Shown one piece after another: positions 9,962 through 19,100 of a DNA stretch of 64,000 nt. The notes beneath the pieces are model-generated. The model was not told the DNA's origin, ran no database searches, and saw nothing but the letters and a program-made list of their open reading frames with translations. The translations under genes were made by a program, and so were the position numbers. Location of the stretch: NCBI RefSeq assembly GCF_005864045.1, contig NZ_VBSP01000001.1, forward strand, positions 62,001-126,000, written 5' to 3'. The stretch comes from Ruoffia tabacinasalis. GTDB taxonomy: Bacteria > Bacillota > Bacilli > Lactobacillales > Aerococcaceae. The number at the start of each line of letters is the position of its first letter. The stretch's first letter is position 1.

Positions 9962-9985
9962 TTGACGATTCACCTTCGTTTTCAT

Positions 9986-10548
9986 TTATTTTTAAAATTT
10001 AAATTAGTTGAATATTAGCACTTTGACCTGATCATTAATAAACATGCAATAAAAAGCGTATAATTGCAAGGTTTATAAGGATAAATTCTAGAGCTAATAA
10101 GACAGTCATTTTAAACTATATAAAGCAATATTACAATAGTTTCATCAACTTATAAAGAAAATACAAGAGGCAATATCACAAATCATTATTCAGATAAAAG
10201 AAGGCGGTTACACGATTATGAAATCTTATCACGGATGTAAAAGTTGATCCAAGTTCAATAAACTATTTTTGCGATGAAATATAAAATGTTTCTACAAGAA
10301 TTGTGCTTATTTAAAACACTAAACAAATGTAGTGACGTATAGGTCGAAAATTTCAGGATCAAAGAAATATTTAGATATTTTCTATCATTAGCTAATGTAA
10401 AATAAAGGCTCTGATTATTATTACGCATAAGACTAAGCATAATAATCTGAATTAACCTTAGAATCGACATATATATTTATGACAATGGGAAAGAGAGGGA
10501 TGAACTATTAAATAGCAAAAATATTGGATAAGTTAATTTTTATTATTG
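9986..10548. other. AT-rich intergenic stretch, no recognised feature
   Basis: About 560 bp separate trkA from the element's left junction. I see no convincing gene, RNA or terminator; a 71-codon frame on the minus strand (10255-10470) lacks a ribosome binding site. It may hold the trkA promoter. Confidence 0.5.
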
Positions 10549-10576
10549 AGTTTACATAATATATAGTAAACTTGTT
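10549..10576. other. attL: dif-like recombination site
   Basis: The arm AGTTTACATAA (10549-10559) and core TATATA (10560-10565) match, in reverse orientation, the XerD arm and centre of the Bacillus-type dif site as I remember it. The other arm, GTAAACTTGTT (10566-10576), does not match the dif XerC arm and is assigned to the element. A second site with the same arm (one mismatch) and core lies at 51557-51584. Confidence 0.7.
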
Positions 10577-10661
10577 ATATATATTATAAACGACTTATTT
10601 TAGTTATATATGAGTTAAATAATACGATAGTTAATTGATATATGATTAATATGTATATTAC

Positions 10662-10699
10662 AGACCTACTAACCGAAAATGGTTAGTAGGTCTTTTTTT
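10662..10699 (+). terminator. strong terminator just upstream of parA
   Basis: AGACCTACTAACC (10662-10674) pairs perfectly with GGTTAGTAGGTCT (10681-10693), followed by a run of T. It ends only about 30 bp before the parA start, so it either insulates parA from transcription entering the element or attenuates the leading transcript. In the circular form it would follow the structured region at 51073-51545. Confidence 0.85.
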
Positions 10700-10730
10700 G
10701 TTACAAAAAATAAAAAGGACGTGTATTAAT

Positions 10731-11552
10731 ATGAAAAATAACCACGATCTAACTTCTTGCCACGCTGGCAAGAAGTTAGCGAAAGTAATTGCTATCACCA
10801 ACCAAAAAGGCGGAGTCGGGAAAACAACGACTACGATGAATTTAGGTTACTCACTAAGTCAACAAGGGTTTAAAGTACTTTTAATTGACTTTGATCCACA
10901 ACACAACCTCACTAATTATTTAGAAGGAGAAGCACACAGCTTCACAATTTCAGAAGCTATAGCAGAAGAAATTTCAGGTGAAACAGAATATGTTTCATCG
11001 CTCATACAAAAATATACTGAGTCCTTACATTATATCCCAACAAATTTGTCATTATCAGCTATTGAATTAAAACTTGTAATGACAAATGCAAGAGAGTATA
11101 TTTTGACAGATATTTTAACCAACTTGAAAATCAGAGACCAATACGATTATGTTTTGATAGATTGTATGCCAGCTTTAAATATGTTGCTAATCAATGTAAT
11201 AACAGCAGTTGATAGTATCATTGTTCCAGTTGAAGCTAGTTATGGCGCATTTGAAGGATTAGAACAATTATTTGAATATGTGAAGATGGTTCAAAAAAGA
11301 TTGAATCGAGATTTAAAAATTGAAGGTATTGTTTACACTAAAGTTAATAATACTAAAATTAGCAAAGAAGTAAGGGAAAAGCTTCAAGATATATATCCAA
11401 ATTTATTACTATCAATTGAGATCAAAGAATTAACAGAAGCTAGAAAATCTTATGCAGAAAGAATACCGCTTGAGGAAATGAAAAAAAGTCGTCTCGCTAT
11501 GGATTATTCAAACTTAGCAACTGAAATTGCAGTTAAAAGGGGGCAAGGGTGA
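10731..11552 (+). CDS. parA: ParA-family partition ATPase
   Basis: The 273-residue protein has the deviant Walker A motif QKGGVGKTTTTMN, Walker A' LLIDFDPQHNLT and Walker B YVLIDCMP of ParA/Soj ATPases. These use ATP-dependent nucleoid binding to segregate plasmids. There is no N-terminal DNA-binding domain, so it resembles the short Soj-like class. The start at 10731 follows AAAAAGGACGTGT. Unusually, codons 7-16 are built from one copy of the element's palindrome (residues LTSCHAGKKL), inserted before the normal ParA N-terminus AKVIAITNQ. It overlaps parB by one base (TGATG). Confidence 0.92.
   Translation: MKNNHDLTSCHAGKKLAKVIAITNQKGGVGKTTTTMNLGYSLSQQGFKVLLIDFDPQHNLTNYLEGEAHSFTISEAIAEEISGETEYVSSLIQKYTESLHYIPTNLSLSAIELKLVMTNAREYILTDILTNLKIRDQYDYVLIDCMPALNMLLINVITAVDSIIVPVEASYGAFEGLEQLFEYVKMVQKRLNRDLKIEGIVYTKVNNTKISKEVREKLQDIYPNLLLSIEIKELTEARKSYAERIPLEEMKKSRLAMDYSNLATEIAVKRGQG
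10751..10777. repeat. palindrome copy 1 (inside parA)
   Basis: AACTTCTTGCCA, centre CGC, TGGCAAGAAGTT. Two more flanking bases pair on each side (10749-10779). It lies in frame in the 5' coding region of parA, 20 bp after the start codon. Confidence 0.95.
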
Positions 11553-12421
11553 TGGTGTCTTTAGAATCAATGTTTGGATTAAGCGAAACTGATACTGAAC
11601 TAAACAGTATTGTATTACTTCCTATGTCGCAACTTGAACCATACCCAAATCAACCATTTAAAATGTATACAAAAGAAAAGCTAGTGGAACTTTCAGAAGA
11701 TATTAAACAAAACGGTCTTTTAAATCCTTTAATTGTAAGAAAAATCAAAGGGAGAAAATATCAGGTGCTTTCAGGCCACAATCGCTTAAATGCATTGAAA
11801 CTAAATGGTGAAGATGCAGCTCCAGCAATCATCAAAGATTGCACAGATAATGAAGCAAAATTGATTTTAGTACAGTCAAATTTACTTCAAAGACAAGAAC
11901 TATCTAATCGAGAAAAAGCAGAAGCATTCAAAATGAGAAATGATGCTCTTAAAACGCAAGGAAAGTGTAAGGTAAATCAGCTTCAAACTTTAGATGAAAT
12001 CTCGAAAACAGAAAAAGAATCAAGTAGAACAATTGCAAGATATATTAAAACTACAAAACTTGTACCAGAGTTAATGGATCGATTTGATGATGGGGAATTA
12101 TCTTTACCAACTGCCGAATTAATCGCTGGATTAACTGAAAGTAATCAAAATAAATTAGTAGAATTAATATCCGACGGAGTATCTAAAATCAATACTAAGC
12201 AAGCTAAAGCATTACATGAAATAGATAAATTGAATACTGAAATAACAAAAAAGGATATTTTAAATGTTTTAGAAAAATCATCTGTAAATAAAATTACTGA
12301 TGTAGAAAGGGTGAAGAACGCTTTAGTTGACGAGGGCATATTATTGAGCGATACAATCATTGAAGGGTTTCTGGAAACATTAAATGAATTAAAATACTTA
12401 AAGCATTCTATAATAGAATAG
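11552..12421 (+). CDS. parB: ParB/Spo0J-family partition protein
   Basis: The 289-residue protein has an N-terminal ParB nuclease/CTPase-like domain (LPMSQLEPYPNQPF near residue 23, then IKQNGLLNPLIVR and the SGHNRLNA box near 75). A central helix-turn-helix region follows (LSNREKAEAFKMRND onward) and a helical C-terminus. ParB proteins bind centromere sites and stimulate ParA. The ATG at 11552 overlaps the parA stop; a GTG at 11549 is also possible. Whether the dispersed palindromes are its binding sites is an open question raised in the findings. Confidence 0.9.
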   Translation: MVSLESMFGLSETDTELNSIVLLPMSQLEPYPNQPFKMYTKEKLVELSEDIKQNGLLNPLIVRKIKGRKYQVLSGHNRLNALKLNGEDAAPAIIKDCTDNEAKLILVQSNLLQRQELSNREKAEAFKMRNDALKTQGKCKVNQLQTLDEISKTEKESSRTIARYIKTTKLVPELMDRFDDGELSLPTAELIAGLTESNQNKLVELISDGVSKINTKQAKALHEIDKLNTEITKKDILNVLEKSSVNKITDVERVKNALVDEGILLSDTIIEGFLETLNELKYLKHSIIE

Positions 12422-12431
12422 TGGTGATGAT

Positions 12432-12629
12432 ATGTTAAAAAGCAAGCAAACATACATTTCCACTTTTTTATGCAAAAAATGTGGAAGTAAAATGGAATTA
12501 CCAAGAACTTTCAGTCGAAGACGAGAAATATTTCACATCAAAACAATGTACTGCTACAACTGTAAAAATGAAACAGACTTTATCGAAGCAGAAGAATTTA
12601 GAGATGAAACACACAGAAGTTTCTGGTGA
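12432..12629 (+). CDS. small zinc-ribbon protein
   Basis: The 65-residue protein has two Cys pairs (CKKCG and CYNCK) about 28 residues apart, a zinc-ribbon arrangement. GGTGATG precedes the ATG, and the gene lies 10 bp after parB. A second protein of the same layout is encoded at 13025-13225. Neither is a family I can name; a nucleic-acid or protein adaptor role is typical of such folds. Confidence 0.7.
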   Translation: MLKSKQTYISTFLCKKCGSKMELPRTFSRRREIFHIKTMYCYNCKNETDFIEAEEFRDETHRSFW

Positions 12630-12659
12630 TAAATATTGCGAAAAAACTAAAAATTTTTT

Positions 12660-12686
12660 CACTTCTTGCCAGCATGGCAAGAAGTG
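12660..12686. repeat. palindrome copy 2
   Basis: CACTTCTTGCCA, centre GCA, TGGCAAGAAGTG. The outer base pair is changed on both arms (A-T to C-G), so symmetry is kept. It ends 21 bp before the next start codon. Confidence 0.95.
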
Positions 12687-12707
12687 ATTTGAAAGGAAGT
12701 GGGTTCA

Positions 12708-13028
12708 ATGGCACAGTTTCTATTATACATCCTGAAAAAAATCATAAGATTTTTATTATATGGTACATACATAATGCTGATTCTTATTACTCCTTTGGCT
12801 AATTTATTCGCTTTGTTTTCAACAATAATTGGAACTTTATTCCTTCTTTTTTCATTATTCATTGTGTTTGACCCCACACTGCCGAACGTTGAAAAATCAT
12901 TATTTTTTTTATTTTCTTTACTAGTATTAGGCTCGGGATACTTACTTCCAGTCATTAAAGAATCATTAGGAGCTTATTTTGAACAAGATCCTAACAAAAA
13001 AGTAAATGAAAAGAAGTTAAATCTATGA
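12708..13028 (+). CDS. small membrane protein
   Basis: The 106-residue product has three or four hydrophobic segments (for example LLYGTYIMLILITPLANLFA and SLFFLFSLLVLGSGYLL) and a short charged tail. GAAAGGAAG at about 12691 precedes the ATG at 12708. It lies between two zinc-ribbon genes in the parAB operon and overlaps the next gene by four bases. I recognise no family. Confidence 0.7.
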   Translation: MAQFLLYILKKIIRFLLYGTYIMLILITPLANLFALFSTIIGTLFLLFSLFIVFDPTLPNVEKSLFFLFSLLVLGSGYLLPVIKESLGAYFEQDPNKKVNEKKLNL

Positions 13029-13225
13029 AGTCAATCAAATTAAATACATATCCAACTGATTCACTTTGCAGAGTGTGTGGATGCAAAAAGACAATCCAGC
13101 GAAACAATAACGAAAAAAGAGAAATATTTAACGAAAAGACACTTTATTGTATCAAATGCAGAGTAGATACAATTCACTTAGAAGCTCCTTTTCATAAAAG
13201 TTTCAATCATGTTGAACTTTATTAA
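13025..13225 (+). CDS. small zinc-ribbon protein, paralogue of 12432-12629
   Basis: The 66-residue product carries CRVCG and CIKCR and shares the pattern K-R-E-I-F-x-x-K-T-x-Y-C with the protein at 12432-12629. The two genes therefore look like an ancient duplication. It overlaps the end of the membrane protein gene by four bases, which suggests coupled translation. Confidence 0.7.
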   Translation: MKSIKLNTYPTDSLCRVCGCKKTIQRNNNEKREIFNEKTLYCIKCRVDTIHLEAPFHKSFNHVELY

Positions 13226-13245
13226 ATCAAAATTGGAGGGTAGGC

Positions 13246-13998
13246 ATGACAAATAACATTAAAGATTCTAACGATAAAATTATCAGTAAAATAAAAGAAT
13301 TGCTGGCATTATCAAGAGATAATAATCAAGATGAAGAAAGTCAATCAGCTTTTTTATTAGCGCAACGCTTAATGTTAAAGCATCAATTAGATTTTTCAGC
13401 AATTGAAGATTACGAAGTAATGATCGAAAGAGAAGCGATTGGCGAAGAGAGTGTGACAGTTTATAAGCGTTTATATTGGTTTGAAAGAGAACTTGCTCGA
13501 ATCATCTCAAAAAACTTTAGAGTTAAATTCTTTTATAATTCAAGACCCGTAAAAAGTGGCGCAGGACAAAAGAAAACAAGCATAATTTTTTATGGTAAAC
13601 GAACTGATTTAGAATTTGCCAAAGTAATTTATTCTCTTGCTAGCGAAATATTGGTTTACCACTCAAAAAAATACCTTGAAAAATTTTATCAAGAAATTCA
13701 AGAAGGGCGAAGCCAATATTGGACGGCTAGAATCAAGAGAAATTACATTAGAGGTTTCTTAATTGGTTTGAATAATAAACTAAGTGAGCAAGTCGTGCTA
13801 ATCAAGGAAGAATATCCACTTTTGGTTCTTATTCCAGAAGAAGTCGAAAAAGCATATGAAGAGTTTTCTCTCGATTTTGGTACAGCAACACTATTAAAAT
13901 TACCAAATCCAGATGAGTCTACAGCGTTTAATGCCGGTATCGAAGAGGGGTTCACACGAAGTACACTTGCTGACTGCGGTGGTGAATATGTTAATTAA
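13246..13998 (+). CDS. DUF2786-domain protein
   Basis: The 250-residue protein begins with the DUF2786 pattern: helix KIISKIKELLALSRDNN, then ESQSAFLLAQRLMLKHQLD. A longer domain found with it in phage and plasmid proteins follows (RLYWFERELARIISKNF, then FYGKRTDLEFAKVIYSLA). Such proteins are common on mobile elements of Firmicutes, but their function is not known to me. GGAGGG precedes the ATG. It overlaps the next small gene by 11 bases. Confidence 0.75.
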   Translation: MTNNIKDSNDKIISKIKELLALSRDNNQDEESQSAFLLAQRLMLKHQLDFSAIEDYEVMIEREAIGEESVTVYKRLYWFERELARIISKNFRVKFFYNSRPVKSGAGQKKTSIIFYGKRTDLEFAKVIYSLASEILVYHSKKYLEKFYQEIQEGRSQYWTARIKRNYIRGFLIGLNNKLSEQVVLIKEEYPLLVLIPEEVEKAYEEFSLDFGTATLLKLPNPDESTAFNAGIEEGFTRSTLADCGGEYVN

Positions 13999-14227
13999 AC
14001 AGTACCTATTATACAAGATACTTAAATATATATTGAGGATTATCAGCATTATTGTTGCATGCTTGGTTTTATTATTCGTTGTCGGATGGGGAATTTCTAT
14101 CTATCAGCCAGATGTAAATAATAATATTACTGAATTTGTCACTAATTTAATTCCACAAAGAATTTTCGATTTAGCAGATAATATTTTTACAACTGTTAAG
14201 AACATTATTACCAATTTATTTAGGTGA
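13988..14227 (+). CDS. small single-pass membrane protein
   Basis: The 79-residue product has one strong membrane segment (IISIIVACLVLLFVVGWGI) after a basic N-terminus, then an amphipathic tail. I chose the ATG at 13988 because GGTGGTGA lies before it; an earlier in-frame start overlaps the DUF2786 gene much more. No family recognised. Confidence 0.6.
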   Translation: MLIKQYLLYKILKYILRIISIIVACLVLLFVVGWGISIYQPDVNNNITEFVTNLIPQRIFDLADNIFTTVKNIITNLFR

Positions 14228-14240
14228 AGGAGATGAAATA

Positions 14241-15182
14241 ATGAGCGACACGATTAAACGGTATAGTAAATTTAAAGGATATGAAAGTTTACCAAGAGAT
14301 TTGCTACAATCAAAAAATCTAACTCTTGAAGCAATTGGTTTATTAGCTAATTTAGCAAGTTATCCCGAAAATTGGATATTGAGAAAAACGGAATTAAGGA
14401 CAAGATTTAAAAATGGAAAAAAAGCAGTGGATCGAATTTGGGATGAGTTAGTTACTGAAAATTATCTCATTCAGTTTCGAAAGAGAGTCGGAAGAGGTTA
14501 TGAATATCGTTATTATTTTTCTGTAGAACAATTCAAAACATCAGATATCCAAGAACTATTATTAATAAACTTTGAAGAAAATTTTGTGCCTTATCACAAA
14601 GAAATGAAAACAGTAAATTTTAATGTCATAGATTTAAAACCATATATTTTTTGTGAAGATAAGGAAAAGTTGGACTTCTCGTTTTGGACTTCCCAAAAGG
14701 GGAAGTCCACAGAAGGTTATAACACCAACGTTCATTCAAGTTCCCCTTTTGGAAAGTCCAAAATGGAAAGTCCAAAAGGGGAACTTAGTAGATTTACTAA
14801 TAAAGAGATTTACTATAAAGATAAAAATGAAGAAGAAGATATATATACTAGCGAAGAAGAAAAAAAATCTTTTGTTCTCTTACCAACAATGACAGAAGAG
14901 TTAAATAATATTGAAAATTTATTGAAAGAGTATTTAATTTTAAAACATGACAGATTAGAAATATTATTAGAACTAGAACACCATCTCGAATTGCAAAATC
15001 TAAAATTAATCGAAGAACAATTAAAGTGGTGTGAAGAAAAACAATTGATTAGCAGCATTGGAAATTACCCTAAATACTTTATAGATGGCTTGAAAATGAG
15101 ATATACTCGTGAAAGGAAATCAAGAGATACTCGCTATGACCATTTGGAGATTCCAATAATTAGCGATTATTTCAATAGATAA
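14241..15182 (+). CDS. putative replication initiator with winged-helix (DnaD/replisome-organiser-like) N-terminus
   Basis: The 313-residue protein has a predicted winged helix at residues 15-95 (FKGYESLPRDLLQSKNLTLE, then AVDRIWDELVTENYLIQF), as in phage replisome organisers and plasmid initiators that share the DnaD-type N-domain. A low-complexity middle (about 140-185) is encoded by strong inverted and direct repeats typical of iterons, and a helical C-terminus follows. A rep gene carrying its own origin is known from several Gram-positive plasmid families. The function is inferred from this layout and from parAB upstream. AAGGAG precedes the ATG. Confidence 0.6.
   Translation: MSDTIKRYSKFKGYESLPRDLLQSKNLTLEAIGLLANLASYPENWILRKTELRTRFKNGKKAVDRIWDELVTENYLIQFRKRVGRGYEYRYYFSVEQFKTSDIQELLLINFEENFVPYHKEMKTVNFNVIDLKPYIFCEDKEKLDFSFWTSQKGKSTEGYNTNVHSSSPFGKSKMESPKGELSRFTNKEIYYKDKNEEEDIYTSEEEKKSFVLLPTMTEELNNIENLLKEYLILKHDRLEILLELEHHLELQNLKLIEEQLKWCEEKQLISSIGNYPKYFIDGLKMRYTRERKSRDTRYDHLEIPIISDYFNR
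14672..14785. repeat. iteron-like inverted and direct repeats inside the rep-like gene
   Basis: GGACTTCCC (14686-14694) faces GGGAAGTCC (14700-14708). A 15-bp arm AGTTCCCCTTTTGGA (14739-14753) faces its perfect complement at 14771-14785. GGACTT or its complement AAGTCC occurs five times in about 105 bp. This is a good candidate for the vegetative origin. Confidence 0.65.
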
Positions 15183-15219
15183 TTAAACTTAGTAAGTGAA
15201 TTAGAGAGTAGGTATAATA

Positions 15220-15402
15220 ATGACGAAAAGTATAACGAAGCAAGATAAACAAAAACGATTTATTATCGCGTTGAAGTTAGATGGTGATATTCACGAAATG
15301 ACAGTAATGGCAACTGATTCAACAAGTGCACGTAGAAGGGCCGTTAAATTACTGAAATCCAGCAACAGCAACTTTCAACTTCTGGAAGTTGACCATAATT
15401 AA
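15220..15402 (+). CDS. small hypothetical protein
   Basis: The 60-residue protein looks like a compact alpha/beta unit (RFIIALKLDGDIHEMTVMAT, then STSARRRAVKLLKSS). The start has a moderate ribosome binding site (GAGAGTAGG). It lies between the rep-like gene and a secreted protein. No family recognised. Confidence 0.6.
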   Translation: MTKSITKQDKQKRFIIALKLDGDIHEMTVMATDSTSARRRAVKLLKSSNSNFQLLEVDHN

Positions 15403-15426
15403 AATAAGAAAAGGACGTGCATTAAT

Positions 15427-16011
15427 ATGAAAAAGTTCGAAAAGTTAACTATAGGTTTAATATTTTTAAGTGCTATTATTATAGTTCAAACAAATAAATT
15501 GGTTTCTGCTGAAAGCATCATGCTTCAAACAACAGATGCGATTCATATTACTAATGAACTCCAACAAGCAAAAGTAACCGCATTTTTTAATAATCAACTT
15601 GAAAAAGAAGAGCTTGAAGATGATTTAAACACAGAGAAAGAAACTAAAGCATTTGCACAAAGCACAAATGAATATGAAAAAAGTGCTAAAGAAAACAATA
15701 TAAAAGAATCAAATTCAATTGTAAATAATAATGAAACAACAACACCTGAATACAAACCTGAACCACAACCAGAACCGATTCCTGAACTAGAGCCTGAACC
15801 AGAGTATGTTCCTGAACCAGAGCCGACTCCACCAACAGTATTGTATCCTGAAGCACCTACATCAACTCCCGCTGGATATTTCGCAAGTTTAAACGAAGCA
15901 TTGGAATGGGGCGCATATAACTTTCCAGAAGGCTCAACCAATTATCAAGCATATACCGCTGGTTATCTACAAAATGGTACACCATATTACGGAGTAGATT
16001 ATTATTATTGA
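15427..16011 (+). CDS. secreted protein with PE-rich linker and one copy of a shared C-terminal domain
   Basis: The 194-residue product has a signal peptide (residues 1-28, ending near VSAES), an acidic region and a Pro-Glu-rich stretch. It ends in a domain of about 48 residues beginning GYFASLNEALEWGAYNF and ending at the stop (PYYGVDYYY). The same domain heads a three-repeat array in the larger secreted protein at 22945-24681, so this may be a short or truncated paralogue. There is no LPXTG. The start has the same leader AAAAGGACGTG as parA. A terminator follows. Confidence 0.7.
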   Translation: MKKFEKLTIGLIFLSAIIIVQTNKLVSAESIMLQTTDAIHITNELQQAKVTAFFNNQLEKEELEDDLNTEKETKAFAQSTNEYEKSAKENNIKESNSIVNNNETTTPEYKPEPQPEPIPELEPEPEYVPEPEPTPPTVLYPEAPTSTPAGYFASLNEALEWGAYNFPEGSTNYQAYTAGYLQNGTPYYGVDYYY

Positions 16012-16023
16012 AATTAATTAACT

Positions 16024-16050
16024 AAACGACTTTTTATAAGTCGTTTTTAT
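16024..16050 (+). terminator. terminator after the 194-residue secreted protein
   Basis: AAACGACTT (16024-16032) pairs with AAGTCGTTT (16038-16046), followed by T-rich sequence. Confidence 0.75.
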
Positions 16051-16065
16051 TTTGGAGGTGAAAAT

Positions 16066-16139
16066 ATGAAATTAGACATTTTGTACTTATTAATTCCACC
16101 TTAAATTTAGTTTATCTAAAAAAAAAAAAATAAACTAAA
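16066..16139 (+). promoter_or_regulatory. 12-codon leader ORF plus hairpin upstream of the adhesin gene
   Basis: A very strong ribosome binding site (GGAGGTG, 16054-16060) precedes ATG 16066, which opens a 12-codon frame ending at TAA 16104. CACCT at its end can pair with AGGTG of the ribosome binding site. Directly after it, TTTAGTTTAT (16106-16115) pairs with ATAAACTAAA (16130-16139) around an A-rich loop. The adhesin gene starts 16 bp later. The layout suggests translational or termination control; this is inference. Confidence 0.5.
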
Positions 16140-16155
16140 CGAAAGGAAATATAAA

Positions 16156-19100
16156 ATGGGTAAATATAATAAAATAAAAACAATTGCAGTCCTAACCGTT
16201 ATGAGTTTAGGGCTATTTTTTAGCCCTGATTTAGTAGGTGCAACAACGTTAACTGATGATCCTATAGAAACACCCTCTGTTACAGCACCAGAAATTTCTT
16301 TAGAGGTAATCGAACCAATTTTAGAAGTAGCAGAAGAACTAAAAATTGATAATAGCGAAGCTGATTCAGAAGCAAGATTAATTGAAGAAGCTAGACTCGC
16401 CGAAGAAGCAAGATTAATTGAAGAAGCTAGACTTGCCGAAGAAGCAAGATTAATTGAAGAAGCTAGACTTGCCGAAGAAGCAAGATTAATTGAGGAAGCT
16501 AGACTCGCCGAAGAAGCAAGATTAATTGAAGAAGCTAGAGTCGCCGAAGAAGCAAGATTAATTGAAGAAGCTAGACTCGCCGAAGAAGCAAGATTAATTG
16601 AAGAAGCTAGACTCGCCGAAGAAGCAAAATTAATTGAAGAAGCTAGGCTCGCCGAAGAAGCAAAATTAATCAAGGAATCTAAGGACGAACAAGACAAAAA
16701 AGATAAGGAAACTTTAGAAAAATATTCAGAGCAATTTAATATTTCATTGGATAATTTAAAACTTGTTAGAAGTTCTGATGGCAAATATGCCGAAATTATG
16801 AATACCTCCACTAGCAATGGTATTTTAACGAATGCTTCTGGTACGAAAATTGGAACGGTATATTATGGCAGAGAACAATTAACTAGTTACTGGGATGATT
16901 TATATGTTCTAGAAATCAATGGTGATGTTGTGTTCTGTATTGAACCTATGACACCATGGACGGGTGGTACTTATTATGAAGGTACTGAATTTCCAGATGG
17001 AACTGTGGTATTAGATAACTTAGCACCATTGTATCCTGCGGATGCTGCTGGAAAAGTTGAAATTGATTCTGTAAAAAGGTTGAAAATCGAGCAAATAGTT
17101 CAGTTTGGATATAATCAACAGATGTCAAATCAAAACTATGCGTTTACTCAATCGTATATCTGGGAAATATTAGGAGTCAACTTAGACACTAGCAGAGGAT
17201 ATTTAGCGCAGAATTACAATGCCTTTTTAAATTGGAAAGATCAAGTTGATACAAAAATCACAAATCATAAGTCTACTCCTTCATGGAACAATGGCAATGT
17301 GTCTCTGAAAAAAGGGGAATCAATCACATTAAATGACACATATAATGTGTTAGATAAATTACTACTACCAACAAGTTGGAACGGATTTACATTCGAAAAA
17401 CTTAGCTCAAGCCAACTAAAAGTAACAGCTGGTGAAAATGCAGTCAATGGTAGATATAATTTCATGCCAGATTTAACAAAGTTACCTGACGCTGTATCAT
17501 TAATTTACAGAAGCCCGGGACAACAGACTTTCGGTAGATTAAACTTTCTAGATCCAGTAAGAGCGATATTAAACTTTAATTTATTGGCAAGTAGTGGGGA
17601 ATTAGAGCTAAACAAAATAACAACTGATGGTCATGCACTTGCTGATACTGAATTCCAAATTGTTGATTCAAATGGAAATGTGGTTGCAACTAAAACTACT
17701 GATAGTAATGGTTATTTGTCCGTTAAGGATTTAGAAGCTGGGGAATACTCTATAAGAGAAACCAAAACACCAACTGGCTATGTGTTAAATACGGAGTCAA
17801 TATCAGTATTAATTGAAGCAGGCAAAAAAGCGAGTGTAGAATTTATAAATAAAGTCCAAAAAGGATTAATTGAAATCGCGAAAGTTTCAAGAAAAAATGG
17901 TTCTACAATGATTAACGATTCATATACGCTGGCTGGCGCTGAATTTGGCGTGTTTCAAGGAACACAACAAGTCGGTACAATCATTACAGACGCTGATGGT
18001 AAAGGGATTCTAGGTAATTTAAATTTAGGTAGCTATATTTTAAGAGAGTTAAAAGCACCAAATGGATTCACTTTAAACACACAAGAATTCTTAGTTAATT
18101 TAGTATCAACCAATCATACTCAAGAGGTATTTTCACAATTAGTAACAATTGAAAATGACGAGCAATTAGGAACAATCAAAGTTGTTAAGAAAGATGAAGA
18201 AACAGGTCAATCATTAGCAAACGCTGAATTTAATGTCTTGGATAACGCAGGCAACGTAGTAGATACGATTACAACTAACGCAAGTGGTGAAGCAGTATCT
18301 AAAGCATTACCCTTAGGGAAATACACACTAGTAGAAGTTAAAGCACCAAATGGCTATCAATTAGATAAAACACCAAGTGCTTTTGAGTTATTGTATGGAG
18401 CACAAACACAAGCAGTCGTACAGGTAATTAGAGAATTAACAAATACTGATGTTCCACCAACAATAGGAACAACTGCAACAACTGGTGACGGAAAAGTGAC
18501 AGACGCTCTAGAAAAAGTGACAATCGTTGATGAAGTGCAATATGACAAGTTAGTAATTGGCAAAGAATATACTGTTAATGGTGTTTTAATGGATAAGTCA
18601 ACAAACAAACCATTGTTAATTAACGGTAAACAAATAAGGCAAACGGTAACATTTATTGCAGATGAAGTTAAAGGATCAATCAATCTATCATTTACATTTA
18701 ACGCAAGCGCTTTGCAAGGCAAAGAAGTTGTCGTTTTTGAAGATTTAGTAAGAAATGGAAAAGTAGTCGCAAGTCACGCTGATATTGAAGATCAAAATCA
18801 AACAGTCAAATTTACTAAACCTACTATCAAAACCACCGCAACTAACCAAGACGATGGTGGTAAAGTGCTAGACGCTTTAAAGGAAGTAGTAATTAAAGAT
18901 GTTGTGGAATATAAAGATTTAATCGTTGGAAAATGGTACGAAGTAATGGGTCATTTAAGAGACAAAGCAACAGGGGAAAAAGTATTGGTTGATGGTAAGG
19001 AAGTAACATCTAATGTTAAATTCCAAGCAGAAAAATCAGCTGGTTTCATAGATCTGTTATTTAAATTAAATGCAAGCGCCCTGCAAGGAAAAGAAGTCGT

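Noticed and set aside
10255-10470. 71-codon minus-strand frame left of the element
   Set aside because: No ribosome binding site and no protein-like composition.
15594-15941. Gly/Ser-rich minus-strand frame
   Set aside because: It mirrors the Pro-Glu repeat of the secreted protein on the plus strand.
16372-16680. CRISPR-like regular repeats
   Set aside because: The units are contiguous and coding (12 residues each), without spacers; the same holds for the Pro-Glu repeats at 23620-23730.
16116-16817. Long minus-strand frame rich in Ser/Ala/Leu opposite the adhesin repeats
   Set aside because: It is the antisense reading of the 36-bp repeats (EEARL on the plus strand) and has no start signal of its own.
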